From: Rhodococcus_F sp040656415
GTDB lineage: Bacteria > Actinomycetota > Actinomycetes > Mycobacteriales > Mycobacteriaceae
Assembly: GCF_040656415.1 (NCBI RefSeq)
Contig: NZ_JBFAMC010000004.1
Span: 186,001 to 250,000 of the forward strand
Reading direction: 5' to 3'
DNA: 64,000 nucleotides
Part shown: one piece after another, positions 54,893-62,443 of the stretch
How positions within the stretch are numbered: position 1 is the stretch's first letter
How the letters are laid out: the number at the start of each line of letters is the position of its first letter
Position numbers and translations under genes: made by a program
The notes under the pieces: generated by a model
Databases searched by the model: none
Seen by the model: the letters and a program-made list of their open reading frames with translations, nothing else
What the model was told of the DNA's origin: nothing

Positions 54893-54940
54893 AAATACCG
54901 ATGGCGCCCAACCCCGCGGGGTTGGGCGCCATCGGTATTT
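54893..54940. terminator. Strong terminator after tuf
   Basis: A long inverted repeat pairs about 54893-54914 (AAATACCGATGGCGCCCAAC start) with 54919-54940, giving a stem of about 22 bp and a 3-4 nt loop; it ends GGTATTT. It lies between tuf and the convergent Asp23 operon and can act for both strands. Confidence 0.9.
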
Positions 54941-54962
54941 GCACGAGAGTGAAGGTTCGAGT

Positions 54963-55541
54963 TCAGGGTTCGTCGTGCGTTGCCGGATTCTCAGCACGGT
55001 CGAGGTGAAGCAGAACCTGGGTGGCGACCTGCTCGCCGCCGATGGTCGATTCCACCCACGACGCGATGTCTTCCGATGTGCGGGTGAAGTCGGCGATATC
55101 GATGGTCGGGTCGGCGGTCACGACTATGAGCAAGGTCGGGAGCCCACGTTCGATGACGGCTCGCGCCCGCGTTTGCCGGACGCCGGGATACTCGGCGAGT
55201 TCGCTGGACACTCCGTTGGCGATGGAATCGAGGTCGACGGTCACGTACGTGCCCGACTCCGGATCCGGCACCGCTACGGGGGAGGTGCGTCGCCGAGTCA
55301 GGTCCACGGCAAGCAGGAACCCCCCGAACACCAGTCCTACGATCACCGTGGCAGCAAGTGCCCACCCCCACCAATCCTGTTGGGGCAGTGCCGTAATCAG
55401 CTCGCGGTCGTATCGCGACACCCATTCGCGCACGATCGGCACTCTCACGTCCCACGCGATTGCATAGACGCCGAATCCGACTAGTGCGAGTCCGACGGCG
55501 AGGACGATAATTCGATTGACGGCTGCGGCGCGATGCGTCAT
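54963..55541 (-). CDS. AmaP-like membrane anchor of the Asp23 operon
   Basis: This encodes 192 aa on the minus strand. It has two hydrophobic segments (about 9-27, IIVLAVGLALVGFGVYAIA, and 60-80, WALAATVIVGLVFGGFLLAV) and then a cytoplasmic domain containing TYVTVDLDSIANGVSSEL, an alpha/beta fold like other Asp23-operon anchor proteins. In Staphylococcus AmaP holds Asp23 at the membrane. Its ATG overlaps the stop of the preceding gene (ATGA). It is the last gene of the five-gene unit. Confidence 0.72.
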   Translation of the reverse strand: MTHRAAAVNRIIVLAVGLALVGFGVYAIAWDVRVPIVREWVSRYDRELITALPQQDWWGWALAATVIVGLVFGGFLLAVDLTRRRTSPVAVPDPESGTYVTVDLDSIANGVSSELAEYPGVRQTRARAVIERGLPTLLIVVTADPTIDIADFTRTSEDIASWVESTIGGEQVATQVLLHLDRAENPATHDEP

Positions 55542-56521
55542 TTCTTCACCTGCACTCGCAGTTCGGGCGAAACACCGAGCAGGGACAACGTCGGCTCGAC
55601 GGACTCGCGAACAGCTGTGGTGACATCTTCGGCGGATGCTGCCTCGTTGTGCACCACACGCACAGTGACGTGCTTGCGGTCAACCGTCGTGTGCGCCGAC
55701 ACCACGCCGGGAACGTCGTTGGCGTGGCTGCTCGAATTGCGAGCCAGGTCCGTGGGCCGCAGCCACACGGTCGGAGCCTCTCCGATTTTCAGTGGCAGGT
55801 GGGTCCGAGGCCGGGGTTTGAGGGCCACGGCGATGAACACGATCCCCACGACGACCGAGCAAATTGCTACGGGGAGTATCCAGGTGGACCAGTGCAGGCG
55901 TCCCAGCCACTCGGCAGTGTTGCGAACCCAGGGTGCGTTGCCCAGAGTGCCGCGCATGATGAGAAGTTCACGCCCCGCGACGATGGCGAGGCCGAGGGCG
56001 GTCACGGCCACGATGACGGCGGCGGGCACTGCGGCGGGCGCGGCGCGCGGGGTGCGTGGCCGGAGAGGTACCGCCCGGGTGGGTGCCGATGCCGAATCGA
56101 CTTGCTCCGGGTAGAGGGCCTCGGGTGAAAGTTCCTCGGCTGCAGCAGTTTCTGTTCCAGCGACCACGATGTTGAGTTCGCATACCGGCATCCCGGTCAT
56201 CTGCTCGACCTGTTGGCTCACCTCTGTGCGCAATCGGCGATTGAGGACATCGAGACGGCACGGCCATCTCACCGCGACGTAGAGGTTTATGGCAACGGCG
56301 TCCGCGCTCGTCGAGACGTCGACTCGGGGAAGGTCTCGTCCGGTGAATCGGGACAGTCCCCCCGATTGCTTGACGATCCCAGGTACCTGGAGCGCTGCGG
56401 CGGTGGCAATCTTGATCACGGCGCGTTCCTTGATGACCACTTTGCCGCGCGAATCGGTCTCGTCGATAGCCGTGTTGTCGTGTGGTTGGGCGACGGGACC
56501 GGCGGTGGAGGGCTCATCCAC
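55538..56521 (-). CDS. Asp23/Gls24 domain fused to a DUF6286-type membrane protein
   Basis: This encodes 327 aa from GTG 56521, which overlaps the stop of the small upstream gene by 8 bp; the frame is open further but would run inside that gene. The N-terminal 125 residues are Asp23-like (GKVVIKERAVIKIATAAALQ, EVSQQVEQMTGMPVCELNIV). A proline-rich linker and two transmembrane helices follow (about 180-200 and 225-250), then a C-terminal domain with LLGVSPELRVQVKK. A fusion of soluble Asp23 with a membrane anchor suggests direct recruitment to the membrane. Confidence 0.75.
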   Translation of the reverse strand: MDEPSTAGPVAQPHDNTAIDETDSRGKVVIKERAVIKIATAAALQVPGIVKQSGGLSRFTGRDLPRVDVSTSADAVAINLYVAVRWPCRLDVLNRRLRTEVSQQVEQMTGMPVCELNIVVAGTETAAAEELSPEALYPEQVDSASAPTRAVPLRPRTPRAAPAAVPAAVIVAVTALGLAIVAGRELLIMRGTLGNAPWVRNTAEWLGRLHWSTWILPVAICSVVVGIVFIAVALKPRPRTHLPLKIGEAPTVWLRPTDLARNSSSHANDVPGVVSAHTTVDRKHVTVRVVHNEAASAEDVTTAVRESVEPTLSLLGVSPELRVQVKK

Positions 56522-56693
56522 GGCCGCGGCTCCGCAGGATTGCACCGAGGTCGAAATGGCCGTCGCGATGTGCGCCAACGGCCATACCCACAGCGCCGAG
56601 GAGGACCGCGAAAACGAAGCCGCTGAATCCGCCGAGTATCCCCGCGATTGCCAGGAGCAGTCCGACGATCAGACCGGTGGTTGTGCTGTTCAT
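56514..56693 (-). CDS. DUF2273-like small membrane protein
   Basis: This encodes 59 aa: ATG at 56693-56691, stop at 56516-56514, beginning MNSTTTGLIVGLLLAIAG. Almost the whole protein is a glycine-rich hydrophobic hairpin (LLLAIAGILGGFSGF, FAVLLGAVGMAVGA), followed by a short charged tail. Small DUF2273 proteins accompany Asp23 operons. The start overlaps the stop of the preceding gene by 4 bp and the end overlaps the next gene by 8 bp, which makes the call strong despite the short length. Confidence 0.75.
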   Translation of the reverse strand: MNSTTTGLIVGLLLAIAGILGGFSGFVFAVLLGAVGMAVGAHRDGHFDLGAILRSRGRG

Positions 56694-57004
56694 AGGGCTT
56701 GTCCTGTCTCTGTCAAGAGATCTTCGATGGTGACGTCGACGGGGACGGTTACCAGCGGTTCCACTGCGGCTCGCACTCTCTCGGCAGTATCGACGACGTT
56801 CGCCGGGTAGCGCGCCGCAAGGTGGACCGCGCAGGAGGTAGGGCCGATGACGACACCGGTGACGCGCCGACCCGGCAGATAGGTGGCTATGTCGCCGAAC
56901 GTACCCCCGTGCATCGCCGCAACTCCGTGAGTGGCGAGAACGGCGGCCGCGATGCGTTCGGAGATGTCTTCGCCGTCGATTTGCGGCGACAGTGCACCGG
57001 TCAT
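56690..57004 (-). CDS. Asp23/Gls24-like short protein
   Basis: This encodes 104 aa, starting MTGALSPQIDGEDISERIAA. The pattern of an alpha/beta unit (RVTGVVIGPTSCAVHLAARY, then VVDTAERVRAAVEPLVTV, then DVTIEDLL) follows the Asp23 domain, but the usual N-terminal strand is reduced. The start overlaps the stop of the Asp23 gene (ATGA). It is probably a partner subunit of the Asp23 assembly. No catalytic residues are expected in the family. Confidence 0.68.
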   Translation of the reverse strand: MTGALSPQIDGEDISERIAAAVLATHGVAAMHGGTFGDIATYLPGRRVTGVVIGPTSCAVHLAARYPANVVDTAERVRAAVEPLVTVPVDVTIEDLLTETGQAL

Positions 57005-57459
57005 TGCACCCTCGGTCTGGTATCGAGTTCGGACGCGGAATCGGATTCTTCGAACAGCACGACGTCGAAGACGGTGATGTTCACTTCGGTTACCTCGAGC
57101 CCGGTCATACGCTCGACAGCGGTAATCACGTTGCGGCGGATACCGACCGCCAACTCGTGAAGAGCGACGCCGTACTCGGCGACGATGCCGATGTCGATGG
57201 CGGCCTGCTTCTCACCGACCTCGACTGCCACGCCTTGGGCGTGATTGACGCGGGCGCCTGGGATCCGATCACGCAGGGCGCCGACGGCACGAGCGGTACC
57301 ACCCCCTACGTCGTAGACGCCATTGATCTCACGTGTCGCGATTCCCGCGATCTTGGCGACCACGGCGTCCGCGATGATGGTCCGGCCTTCGGAACCGATG
57401 AGTCCGGGTGTTCCGGCACCGAACTGCACACGGCTGCGTGCGCCTGAATCGCTGGTCAT
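57001..57459 (-). CDS. Asp23/Gls24 family envelope stress response protein
   Basis: This encodes 152 aa from ATG 57459, with AAGGGG upstream; a longer frame to 57534 lacks a site. The core Asp23 sequence is TIIADAVVAKIAGIATREIN, then VAVEVGEKQAAIDIGIVAEYG and RNVITAVERMTGLEVTEVNI. Asp23 proteins form membrane-associated assemblies in Gram-positive bacteria and are induced by alkaline or cell-wall stress. It is the first of five overlapping genes. A GTGTG-TTC-CACAC palindrome lies about 30 bp upstream. Confidence 0.85.
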   Translation of the reverse strand: MTSDSGARSRVQFGAGTPGLIGSEGRTIIADAVVAKIAGIATREINGVYDVGGGTARAVGALRDRIPGARVNHAQGVAVEVGEKQAAIDIGIVAEYGVALHELAVGIRRNVITAVERMTGLEVTEVNITVFDVVLFEESDSASELDTRPRVQ

Positions 57460-57735
57460 CGTCGATCCCCTTCGAGTTGCCTGCCGTGTGTTCCACACTA
57501 ATGATGGCGGACGGTCTGTGCGTTTCCCGGGCACCCTTCACTGCTTGTCCGAACTGGCCTGAGCAGGGCTGACCATGGCAGCACATGTCGTCTGTGTCGG
57601 CGACCGTGGCCACCCTTCGGGAGGCTGGCCGTTCACCGAAGCAACCGCTGCCGGGGATACCGTGGTGAATCGGCGGTGGTCGGGGTACGGTCTGGATCAG
57701 AACATGAATCTGACCTCGAGTGCGAAGGGATTCCG

Positions 57736-58911
57736 ATGAATCTGGCCTTGACCGACGAGGAGCTGGCGTTCCGCGCCGAGATGCGAGAGTTCTTCACCAC
57801 GCAGATCCCGAAGGACATCCGAGAGCGCTACGCACGCGGCGAACAAGTCGGTAAGGAGAGCTTCACCGAGACCCAGCGCATCCTCAATGCGCATGGGCTG
57901 GCGACGCCGCACTGGCCGGTGGAATGGGGTGGCAGGGACTGGACGCCGGTGCAGCAGCATATTTGGCTCGACGAGTTGCAGCTCGCGTCGGTCCCCGAAC
58001 CACTCGCATTCAATGTGGGTATGGTCGGACCCGTCATCGCCGAATTCGGTTCGCAGGAGCAGAAAGAGAAGTTTCTTCCACCGACGGCCAATCTCGACAT
58101 CTGGTGGTGTCAAGGCTTTTCCGAGCCGGAGGCTGGTTCCGACCTCGCCTCGTTGAAGACCCGCGCCGTCCGCGATGGTGACGACTACGTGATCAACGGC
58201 CAGAAGACCTGGACTACCCTGGCGCAGCACGCGGACTGGATCTTCTGCCTCGTCCGTACCAACCCAGACGCACCCAAGCGGCAGGCTGGTATCTCCTTCA
58301 TCCTGGTGGATCTGAAGACGCCTGGCGTCACGGTGCGTCCAATCAAGCTGATCGACGGTGGTTACGAGGTCAACGAGGTCTTCTTCGAGGACGTGCGTGT
58401 GCCCGCAGAGAACCTTGTCGGCGAGGAGAATCAGGGTTGGAGCTACGCCAAGTTTCTACTCGGCAACGAACGCACCGGCGTCACGCGCCTCGGATTCTCC
58501 AAAGTTCGACTCGCGCAGGCGAAAGACCGAGCCGCAGAGATCTCGGTCGGAGGCGGCACCCTCCTCGATGACCCGCTGTTTGCTGCGCGGATTGCTGAAC
58601 TCGAGAACGAGATCATTGCGCTCGAGCTCACCCAGTTGCGCGTCGTCGCGAGTTCGGCCGACGGCAAGCCGAACCCGGCGTCGTCGTTGTTGAAGCTGCG
58701 TGGGTCGGAACTGCAGCAGGCCACACTCGAATTGCTCGCCGACGTGGCGGGACCGGACTCCCTACCTGTCGGAGCTGGTGATGCGATCTCCTCACCGCTG
58801 TGGGCTCAGCGGACCGCACCTACGTACTTGAACTACCGCAAGGTTTCCATCTACAGCGGATCGAGCGAAGTGCAGCGCAGCATCATCGCATCCTCGATCC
58901 TCGGACTGTGA
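57736..58911 (+). CDS. Acyl-CoA dehydrogenase, catalytic subunit of a two-subunit enzyme
   Basis: This encodes 391 aa from ATG 57736, with GAAGGGA at 5-nt spacing. FAD-binding strands: FSEPEAGSDLASLKTR and YVINGQKTWTT. The catalytic base is probably Glu at about residue 245 in LLGNERTGVTRLG, the isovaleryl-CoA dehydrogenase position. The C-terminus has YSGSSEVQRSII. The next gene, 8 bp downstream, encodes a partner lacking that Glu. Such pairs form alpha2beta2 enzymes in steroid side-chain breakdown and pimeloyl-CoA oxidation. Confidence 0.87.
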   Translation: MNLALTDEELAFRAEMREFFTTQIPKDIRERYARGEQVGKESFTETQRILNAHGLATPHWPVEWGGRDWTPVQQHIWLDELQLASVPEPLAFNVGMVGPVIAEFGSQEQKEKFLPPTANLDIWWCQGFSEPEAGSDLASLKTRAVRDGDDYVINGQKTWTTLAQHADWIFCLVRTNPDAPKRQAGISFILVDLKTPGVTVRPIKLIDGGYEVNEVFFEDVRVPAENLVGEENQGWSYAKFLLGNERTGVTRLGFSKVRLAQAKDRAAEISVGGGTLLDDPLFAARIAELENEIIALELTQLRVVASSADGKPNPASSLLKLRGSELQQATLELLADVAGPDSLPVGAGDAISSPLWAQRTAPTYLNYRKVSIYSGSSEVQRSIIASSILGL

Positions 58912-58919
58912 GGCGTGAC

Positions 58920-60047
58920 ATGGACTTCGAACTGACCGATGAACAAGCGATGCTGCGCGACACGACCCGCGAACTGCTGGGGCGCAATTACGACACAGAG
59001 AAGCGGAATGCTGTAACGGCCACCGAGCAGGGCTGGAGCCCGCAGGTGTGGAAGCAGCTCGCTGAGGTGGGCTTGCTGGGGCTCAGCTTTGCCGAAGAAG
59101 ACGGCGGAATGGGTGCCGGACCCGTCGAGGTCGCAACGGTGATGACAGAGATCGGTCGCCGCCTCGCGCCCGAACCCGTCCTCGACGCGGTTTTCGTGCC
59201 GGGTGGTTTGATCGCTGCTGCGGGCAACGAGAATCAGCGGCGCCGAATTCTCCCCAATGTGTCGAATGGCAGCTTCCTGCTCGCTTTCGCCGACCGGGAT
59301 CCCGGTGTGCGCTGGCCGTCTACCCGAGTGGCCACGAAGGCAACCTGGCAGGACAACTCCTGGACGCTGACGGGAATCAAGAACCCCGTGCCGCAGGGCG
59401 GCAGCGCGAACGCCCTGGTCGTATCGGCGGCTCTGCCCACGGGTGGTGTCGGTCTGTTCCTCGTCGATGGTGATGCATCCGGGCTCACCCGAACCGCGTA
59501 TGCAACCCATGACGGGCTGCGTGCCGCGCAGATCGAACTCTCGAACACCCCCGCCGAGCAACTCGGTGAGGGAGGCGATGCGTCGACTGTGATCGAGGCC
59601 TCCAATGTGCGAGCGCAAGCCGCTCTGTGCGCAGAGGCAGTCGGCGCCATGGAGGAGGCACTACGACTGACGACCGAGTACCTCGAGACTCGCAAGCAGT
59701 TCGGAGTCCCCATCGCAAAGTTCCAGGCCCTCACTCATCGAGCCGCCGACATGTACGTGCTGCTGGAGTTGGCCCGCAGCATGAGCCTTTACGCGACGAT
59801 GTCGCTGGCCGACGGGACCGTGGACCCGGCGATCGCATCCCGCGCAAAGCTGCAGATCGGTCGTTCCGGACGCGCGATCGGGCAAGAGGCGATCCAGATG
59901 CATGGAGGGATTGGCATGACTGCCGAGTATCCCGTCGGGCACTATCTGAGCAGGTTGACCGCTATCGAGCACACTCTGGGGGGTTCCGACGACCACTTGA
60001 GGATGCTTGCGTCGGAGGTGTCGCAGGGGACGGTGAGAATCAACTAG
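58920..60047 (+). CDS. Acyl-CoA dehydrogenase, non-catalytic partner subunit
   Basis: This encodes 375 aa from ATG 58920 (MDFELTDEQAMLRDTTREL). The dehydrogenase fold is recognisable (GLLGLSFAEEDGGMGAGPVE, EYLETRKQFGVPIAKFQAL, QMHGGIGMTAEYPVG). The position of the catalytic Glu is occupied by Ala in NVRAQAALCAEAV, and the FAD-side motif reads TLGGSDDH. It is thus likely the structural half of a heteromeric enzyme with the preceding gene. A hairpin follows the stop by 24 bp. Confidence 0.87.
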   Translation: MDFELTDEQAMLRDTTRELLGRNYDTEKRNAVTATEQGWSPQVWKQLAEVGLLGLSFAEEDGGMGAGPVEVATVMTEIGRRLAPEPVLDAVFVPGGLIAAAGNENQRRRILPNVSNGSFLLAFADRDPGVRWPSTRVATKATWQDNSWTLTGIKNPVPQGGSANALVVSAALPTGGVGLFLVDGDASGLTRTAYATHDGLRAAQIELSNTPAEQLGEGGDASTVIEASNVRAQAALCAEAVGAMEEALRLTTEYLETRKQFGVPIAKFQALTHRAADMYVLLELARSMSLYATMSLADGTVDPAIASRAKLQIGRSGRAIGQEAIQMHGGIGMTAEYPVGHYLSRLTAIEHTLGGSDDHLRMLASEVSQGTVRIN

Positions 60048-60070
60048 AGACCAGGCATCGAAGAAGCTGC

Positions 60071-60108
60071 CGGGTGCCTCTCGACAGAGGAAGGGCGAGA
60101 AGCACCCG
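60071..60108 (+). terminator. Terminator-like hairpin after the dehydrogenase pair
   Basis: CGGGTGC-TCTCG (60071-60083) pairs with CGAGA-GCACCCG (60096-60108) with one mismatch in the middle, around a 12-nt loop. There is no clear T-run. It is placed 24 bp beyond the second dehydrogenase gene. Confidence 0.6.
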
Positions 60109-60255
60109 AGGGCTGTTGATCTCGGATTGGTATCGGATAGAGCGGTTTCGACGTGTCGTGTCGGGAGCTCGGACGTGACGCAGCTAACGTTCGGCGCGCA
60201 ATACTGTCTTCGAACTCACGAGGAATGTGCGTCATTTCGGTGGAGGAGCACTGCT

Positions 60256-60483
60256 ATGAGGTCCAATCCAGTCAAAGCGATCGTGTGGAGCCTGCTCATC
60301 GTCGGGCTCATCGGTGCGGGAGTGGGAATCTCTGAGCTGCACGTCCATTGGACCGTCGCTTCGTTGATCGTCGCGTCGGTATCCGGCCTCGTCCTGCTCA
60401 GGATCCGTGCCGACGCACATCCGGAACTGCACCGTGACCGCCCGATGACGGTAGCGGAACCGCAACGTGTGGCCGTCGGCTGA
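60256..60483 (+). CDS. Small two-helix membrane protein
   Basis: This encodes 75 aa from ATG 60256, with TGGAGGAG upstream; the longer open frame is not preferred. It has two hydrophobic segments (AIVWSLLIVGLIGAGVGI and VASLIVASVSGLVLLRI) separated by SELHVHWT, then a polar tail (DAHPELHRDRP). No known family. Confidence 0.6.
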   Translation: MRSNPVKAIVWSLLIVGLIGAGVGISELHVHWTVASLIVASVSGLVLLRIRADAHPELHRDRPMTVAEPQRVAVG

Positions 60484-60744
60484 GCCGTGACGTCTCAGCT
60501 CAGGGTTCTCCTTGAACGGTCGGCAATCCCAAAGATGTTGACGCGGACGCCTGTCAGAACCCGTCGTTGACGGCCCAGGGCAACCTGAACGACCAGGTTC
60601 CCTCCTGAAGGTGAGGTCTCCCTGACGTGAACCGCTGGTCGTACCTCACAACTCCGGTATGGCGCACCGAATCTCCGCGAACATCCCTGAATGTGGGGGT
60701 CTCTCGTGTCAAGCTGACGTGACGAACCACCTCGAGGAGGGCCG

Positions 60745-61260
60745 ATGATCCGTGGAAGGTACTTCGAGTTCAAGGGTCGTCCAGCCGTGCGGTTTCGGTG
60801 TGCGTATCCATACTCCAAGCAGAGGTTGTGGAAGGCAGTGTCCGAGCCGGACGAGCTGGTGCGTTGGTTCCCATCGGCCGTTCGGATCGACCCGTACGTG
60901 GGTGGAGACATCGAGTTCTTCCCTGACTCGGATGCGGATCCTGAGACGGGAATCGTCCTGGTGTACAGCGCTCCGCGCACCCTCGCGTTCACATGGAGCG
61001 GCGACGAGATCCACTTCGAGGTCGAACCAACCGCGGAGGGTTGCGCGCTCACTCTCGTCAATGTGCTCGAGGTTCGCAACACCGCAGCTCGCAACGCCGC
61101 GGGATGGAGTGTGTGTCTTACCAACCTGGACCGGCACCTCGACGGATCTGCCGCCTTTGGGCACAGCGGTGAAAAGTCGCCGGCATGGCGACCCTTCTAT
61201 GAGACCTATCTCGGGGAGGGAATGCCGTCCGGTGCGTCGATCCCAGGAGACTTGGGCTGA
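60745..61260 (+). CDS. SRPBCC (AHSA1-like) domain protein
   Basis: This encodes 171 aa. It shows the START/Bet-v-1-like pattern: YSKQRLWKAVSEPDELVRWF, then GGDIEFFP, YSAPRTLAFTWSGDEIHFEV and GWSVCLTNLDRHL. The family binds hydrophobic ligands or regulates ATPases of the Hsp90 type, so a precise role cannot be given. The last 55 bp overlap the 3' end of the gene on the opposite strand. Confidence 0.85.
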   Translation: MIRGRYFEFKGRPAVRFRCAYPYSKQRLWKAVSEPDELVRWFPSAVRIDPYVGGDIEFFPDSDADPETGIVLVYSAPRTLAFTWSGDEIHFEVEPTAEGCALTLVNVLEVRNTAARNAAGWSVCLTNLDRHLDGSAAFGHSGEKSPAWRPFYETYLGEGMPSGASIPGDLG

Positions 61261-61628
61261 TCGTCGGTGCGGAAGTCGGAGTCGAGTCGTCCGAATACGC
61301 GCTTGATATTCGACACTTGCTCGGCCGGTGCGTCAACAGCGATATTTCGGCCGGTCCTCAGCCACCCGGCCCGAAGCGAAGATGTCAGCCAGTTGTCCAG
61401 CGCAGCTTGAGTTTCGAATTTGAGTAGGATCACACATACATCGGACGCGCTGCTTTCCTTCAGCCATCCACCACCGAGGAATCCAGGGAACAACCTGGCG
61501 AGTCCGAGACCGGTCTGAATCCAATCAGCGAACTCCGCATCGCAACCTGCGAGGATTCGGCGCACAATGGTCGTGCTGACATCGTCTACCAGTTCGTTCG
61601 CACGGGCGGTATCGGCGGCGTTCGCCAT
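61206..61628 (-). CDS. Dimeric alpha/beta-barrel protein (antibiotic biosynthesis monooxygenase-like)
   Basis: This encodes 140 aa on the minus strand. It has the ferredoxin-like ABM fold pattern: TTIVRRILAGCDAEFADWIQ, FPGFLGGGWLK, VCVILLKFETQAALDNWLTS. These small proteins are heme-degrading enzymes, monooxygenases or simple ligand binders; the Asn/Trp residues of heme-degrading members are not evident. Its end overlaps the SRPBCC gene by 55 bp in antisense. Confidence 0.78.
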   Translation of the reverse strand: MANAADTARANELVDDVSTTIVRRILAGCDAEFADWIQTGLGLARLFPGFLGGGWLKESSASDVCVILLKFETQAALDNWLTSSLRAGWLRTGRNIAVDAPAEQVSNIKRVFGRLDSDFRTDDQPKSPGIDAPDGIPSPR

Positions 61629-61855
61629 CGCTGTTACCTCGGTTCTCGCTCTTTTACGGCTTCTTCCAGCTTAAACTACCAGTGGTTTCGAGGTCACCAA
61701 TCGTAGGCGAGAAGCGGCATACCGAAAGGTCTATCCGAGCCCTATCCACGCTGTCAGCCGAGTCAAGTGAAACTGTTCTCCAATTGTGACCGTGTGGTTT
61801 TCGTGGATGAGGGGTGCTGCGTGGGTAGTGGTAGCAGGATAGGCGGGGCTTGGTG

Positions 61856-61897
61856 AATGTGACGACGGGAACGTGACGACCAGAATGTGACCACGTA
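61856..61897. repeat. Three 14-bp tandem repeats upstream of marR-fadD
   Basis: Units AATGTGACGACGGG (61856), AACGTGACGACCAG (61870) and AATGTGACCACGTA (61884) share ANNGTGAC with GTGAC repeated every 14 bp. They end 16 bp before the GTG start at 61913, around the ribosome binding site and likely promoter. They may be regulator binding sites. Confidence 0.7.
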
Positions 61898-61912
61898 GGA
61901 GGGGGGATACAG

Positions 61913-62443
61913 GTGGTCGAGGTCAGGTTGGTCGAGTGCGATTCTGAACACACAGAGGTGGAGGCGGTGGATGTCTTTGCATCTGGGGTGGTGGCCGTTC
62001 ATGACGAACTCGTGCGCCTCATAAGGGAACTCGTTACCAATGATTCCCGGACCGCAGGATCGCCGACCTTCGCTCAACATTCGCTGCTGTCCTTCGTCGC
62101 CCGCAATCCGGGGTGCAGGGCCACACAGATTTCCGACGCCTTCGGCGTGCACCGCTCCACCGTGTCGCGCCAGCTTCGGGGCTGTTTGGACGAAGGGTGG
62201 GTACACGCCGAGAAGGGCCCGCTGCGCAGTGGGCATCCGCTGACCCTTACCGAATGGGGAGTCGCGGTGTTGGCAAGTGCCGAAGCACACCGAATAGAAG
62301 AAGTGCGCACTCGGCTGAACTCGTGGTCGGACAGCGACATCGATGCCTTCGCTCGTCAGCTCCGTGAGTTCCGACTGGGCGCAACCGCCCTCGGCGATGA
62401 CAGCATGGGAGGCGACGGCATCGGAGGCGATGGCCGTGCGTGA
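61913..62443 (+). CDS. MarR-family transcriptional regulator
   Basis: This encodes 176 aa from GTG 61913, preceded by AGGAGGGGGG. The winged helix is recognisable: FAQHSLLSFVARNPGCRATQ, ISDAFGVHRSTVSRQLRGCL, then the wing LRSGHPLTLTEWG. The last 20 residues are Gly/Asp-rich. It overlaps the following fadD gene by 8 bp, so the two are co-translated and it probably responds to fatty acids or acyl-CoA (inference). Confidence 0.85.
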   Translation: MVEVRLVECDSEHTEVEAVDVFASGVVAVHDELVRLIRELVTNDSRTAGSPTFAQHSLLSFVARNPGCRATQISDAFGVHRSTVSRQLRGCLDEGWVHAEKGPLRSGHPLTLTEWGVAVLASAEAHRIEEVRTRLNSWSDSDIDAFARQLREFRLGATALGDDSMGGDGIGGDGRA

